From Hymenobacter sp. J193 (lineage in GTDB: Bacteria > Bacteroidota > Bacteroidia > Cytophagales > Hymenobacteraceae): a stretch of DNA of 64,000 bases. Position numbers and translations under genes: made by a program. Under the pieces are notes generated by a model, which was given only the letters and a program-made list of their open reading frames with translations, searched no databases and was not told the origin of the DNA. The stretch spans positions 2,446,001 through 2,510,000 of the forward strand of contig NZ_JAJONE010000001.1 of NCBI RefSeq assembly GCF_024700075.1, given 5' to 3'. Below, piece by piece: positions 62,922-64,000 of the stretch; the stretch's first letter is position 1; each line of letters opens with the position of its first letter.

Positions 62922-64000
62922 CTAGGCTGGTCGTTGCGGCCGCTTCGCCAGAATCAGGTTCGTGCGGAAGGTGTTGAGCGACTCTTCCAGTCCCACGGGG
63001 TACACGTGCGGGTTGAGGAAGCGGCGGATGCTGGGGTCGAGGCTTTGTACCTCGCGCTGGGCGTGGGCGCGGCTATCCGGCAGCGTGGGCAGTTGATGCA
63101 CCAGCTCGCCGCGCCGGAAAATGGGCGCCAGCAGCTCCCGGTACTGCGCGTCGGGGCGTACGGGGCGGCGGCGGGTAGCATCCAGCGGGTCGACGAGAGT
63201 GAGCTGGTCGGGGAGGGGCTCAGCGGCGTTGTAGAGCATGTCGGCGCGGGGCTGGCCCTTCTCGGTTTCGTAGCGTCGCACCTGCAGAATGCCGGGAATA
63301 CTGGTTTTGGCCAGCTGCTCGGAGAGCTTGATGGTGAAGTCCCAGCCGGAATCGTCGGGTTTGCGCAGGGCGGCCAGCTTGTACACGCCTCCCAGGGCCG
63401 GCTGGTCGTAGGCCGTCACGAGCTGGGTACCGATGCCCCAGGTGTCGATGCGGGCGCCCTGCTGCTTGAGGCTGGTAATGAGGTTTTCCTCAAGGTCATT
63501 GCTGGCCACGATGCGTACGTTCTCGAAACCCGCTTCATTGAGCAAGGCCCGGGCTTCGCGGCTAAGGTAGGCTAGGTCGCCCGAGTCGAGGCGGATGCCG
63601 CCCAGCTCGTGGCCATTGGCACGCATGTCGCGGGCTACTTTAATGGCGTGGCGCACGCCCTCCAGCGTGTCGTAGGTGTCTACCAGAAATACCGAGTCAT
63701 CGGGGAAGGCCTCGGCGTAGGCGGCAAAGGCAGTGGGCTCATCTTCGAAAGCCATAACCCAGCTGTGGGCGTGCGTGCCTTTCACCGGAATTCCGAAGCG
63801 CTGTCCGGCCAGCACGTTGGAGGTAGCATCGGCCCCGCCCAGATAGGCGGCGCGGCTGGCGCTCAGGCCTCCATCGGGGCCCTGGGCACGGCGCAACCCA
63901 AATTCCAGCACGGTGTCCTGGCCGGCAGCCTCACGGATGCGGGCGGCTTTGGTGGCAATAAGCGTCTGAAAATTGACCAGGGTAAGCAAGGCGGTTTCTA
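62922..64000 (-). CDS. pncB: Nicotinate phosphoribosyltransferase, 5' end outside window
   Basis: About 359 C-terminal residues of NAPRTase; the frame runs off the right edge with [20 protein letters not shown]. Seen are [47 protein letters not shown] (active-site His), [28 protein letters not shown] and [20 protein letters not shown]. It makes nicotinate mononucleotide from nicotinate and PRPP in NAD salvage. The window also holds nadC, the de novo route enzyme. Confidence 0.93.
   Translation of the reverse strand, partial: ETALLTLVNFQTLIATKAARIREAAGQDTVLEFGLRRAQGPDGGLSASRAAYLGGADATSNVLAGQRFGIPVKGTHAHSWVMAFEDEPTAFAAYAEAFPDDSVFLVDTYDTLEGVRHAIKVARDMRANGHELGGIRLDSGDLAYLSREARALLNEAGFENVRIVASNDLEENLITSLKQQGARIDTWGIGTQLVTAYDQPALGGVYKLAALRKPDDSGWDFTIKLSEQLAKTSIPGILQVRRYETEKGQPRADMLYNAAEPLPDQLTLVDPLDATRRRPVRPDAQYRELLAPIFRRGELVHQLPTLPDSRAHAQREVQSLDPSIRRFLNPHVYPVGLEESLNTFRTNLILAKRPQRPA

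Overview
This 64 kb window is chromosomal DNA from a GC-rich member of the Bacteroidota, most likely Hymenobacter or a close relative in the Hymenobacteraceae. The support is a CrtD/CruF carotenoid pair, a TonB-dependent receptor with a carboxypeptidase-like N-terminal domain, many small lipoproteins with LxxC lipoboxes, several promoters of the Bacteroidota TAnnTTTG type, and families such as VF530, DUF4783 and M56-plug fusions. Both window edges cut genes: crtD at the left and a nicotinate phosphoribosyltransferase at the right. I saw no rRNA, tRNA, CRISPR array, prophage or transposase gene.

Layout. 1-2.3 kb: carotenoid genes and a TetR regulator. 2.4-3.7 kb: thioredoxin pair and a GDSL esterase. 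3.7-7.6 kb: a TonB-dependent receptor and a PepSY membrane protein behind a promoter bracketed by two TTTAGA-N5-TCTAAA-like operators, probably metal (iron) controlled. 7.8-21.1 kb: a maltose/starch block with a phosphorylase-like GT35 protein lacking the PLP lysine, two exported GH13 amylases, beta-phosphoglucomutase, GH65 maltose phosphorylase and an SLC45-like sugar transporter. 21-31 kb: M16 protease, CPA1 antiporter, a zinc-ribbon/SPFH-SHOCT/small membrane protein operon that resembles the YdjGHI membrane-stress module, and a McrA-like HNH nuclease. 31-40 kb: an FAD oxidoreductase, a divergent TrpF, a haem lipoprotein, and the threonine operon thrA-thrB-thrC read leftward, preceded by a Thr/Ile-rich leader peptide and an intrinsic terminator that look like a transcription attenuator. 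40-50 kb: prfA, lipoproteins, YjbQ, gpmI, nadC, YcxB-like protein, methyltransferase. 50-64 kb: ZIP transporter, CbpM-DnaJ, RlpA, GH25 lysozyme, small heat-shock protein, Tet-type MFS, pirin, Old Yellow Enzyme, and a BlaI-M56 signalling pair with two TACGA-N5-TCGTA dyads in front of it.

Two features run through the whole window. First, it is rich in intergenic inverted repeats: nine copies of a GTCATnCyGAGyG-ended palindrome, two copies of a 137-bp element with CCCCTCC ends and a conserved core, and several smaller families. They sit just after stop codons and even between the genes of the thr operon. Second, four genes (the receptor, a lipoprotein, the FAD oxidoreductase and thrB) each carry a single-base length change in a homopolymer that breaks an otherwise intact frame. 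This is most easily read as sequencing or assembly error, although real phase variation is not excluded.
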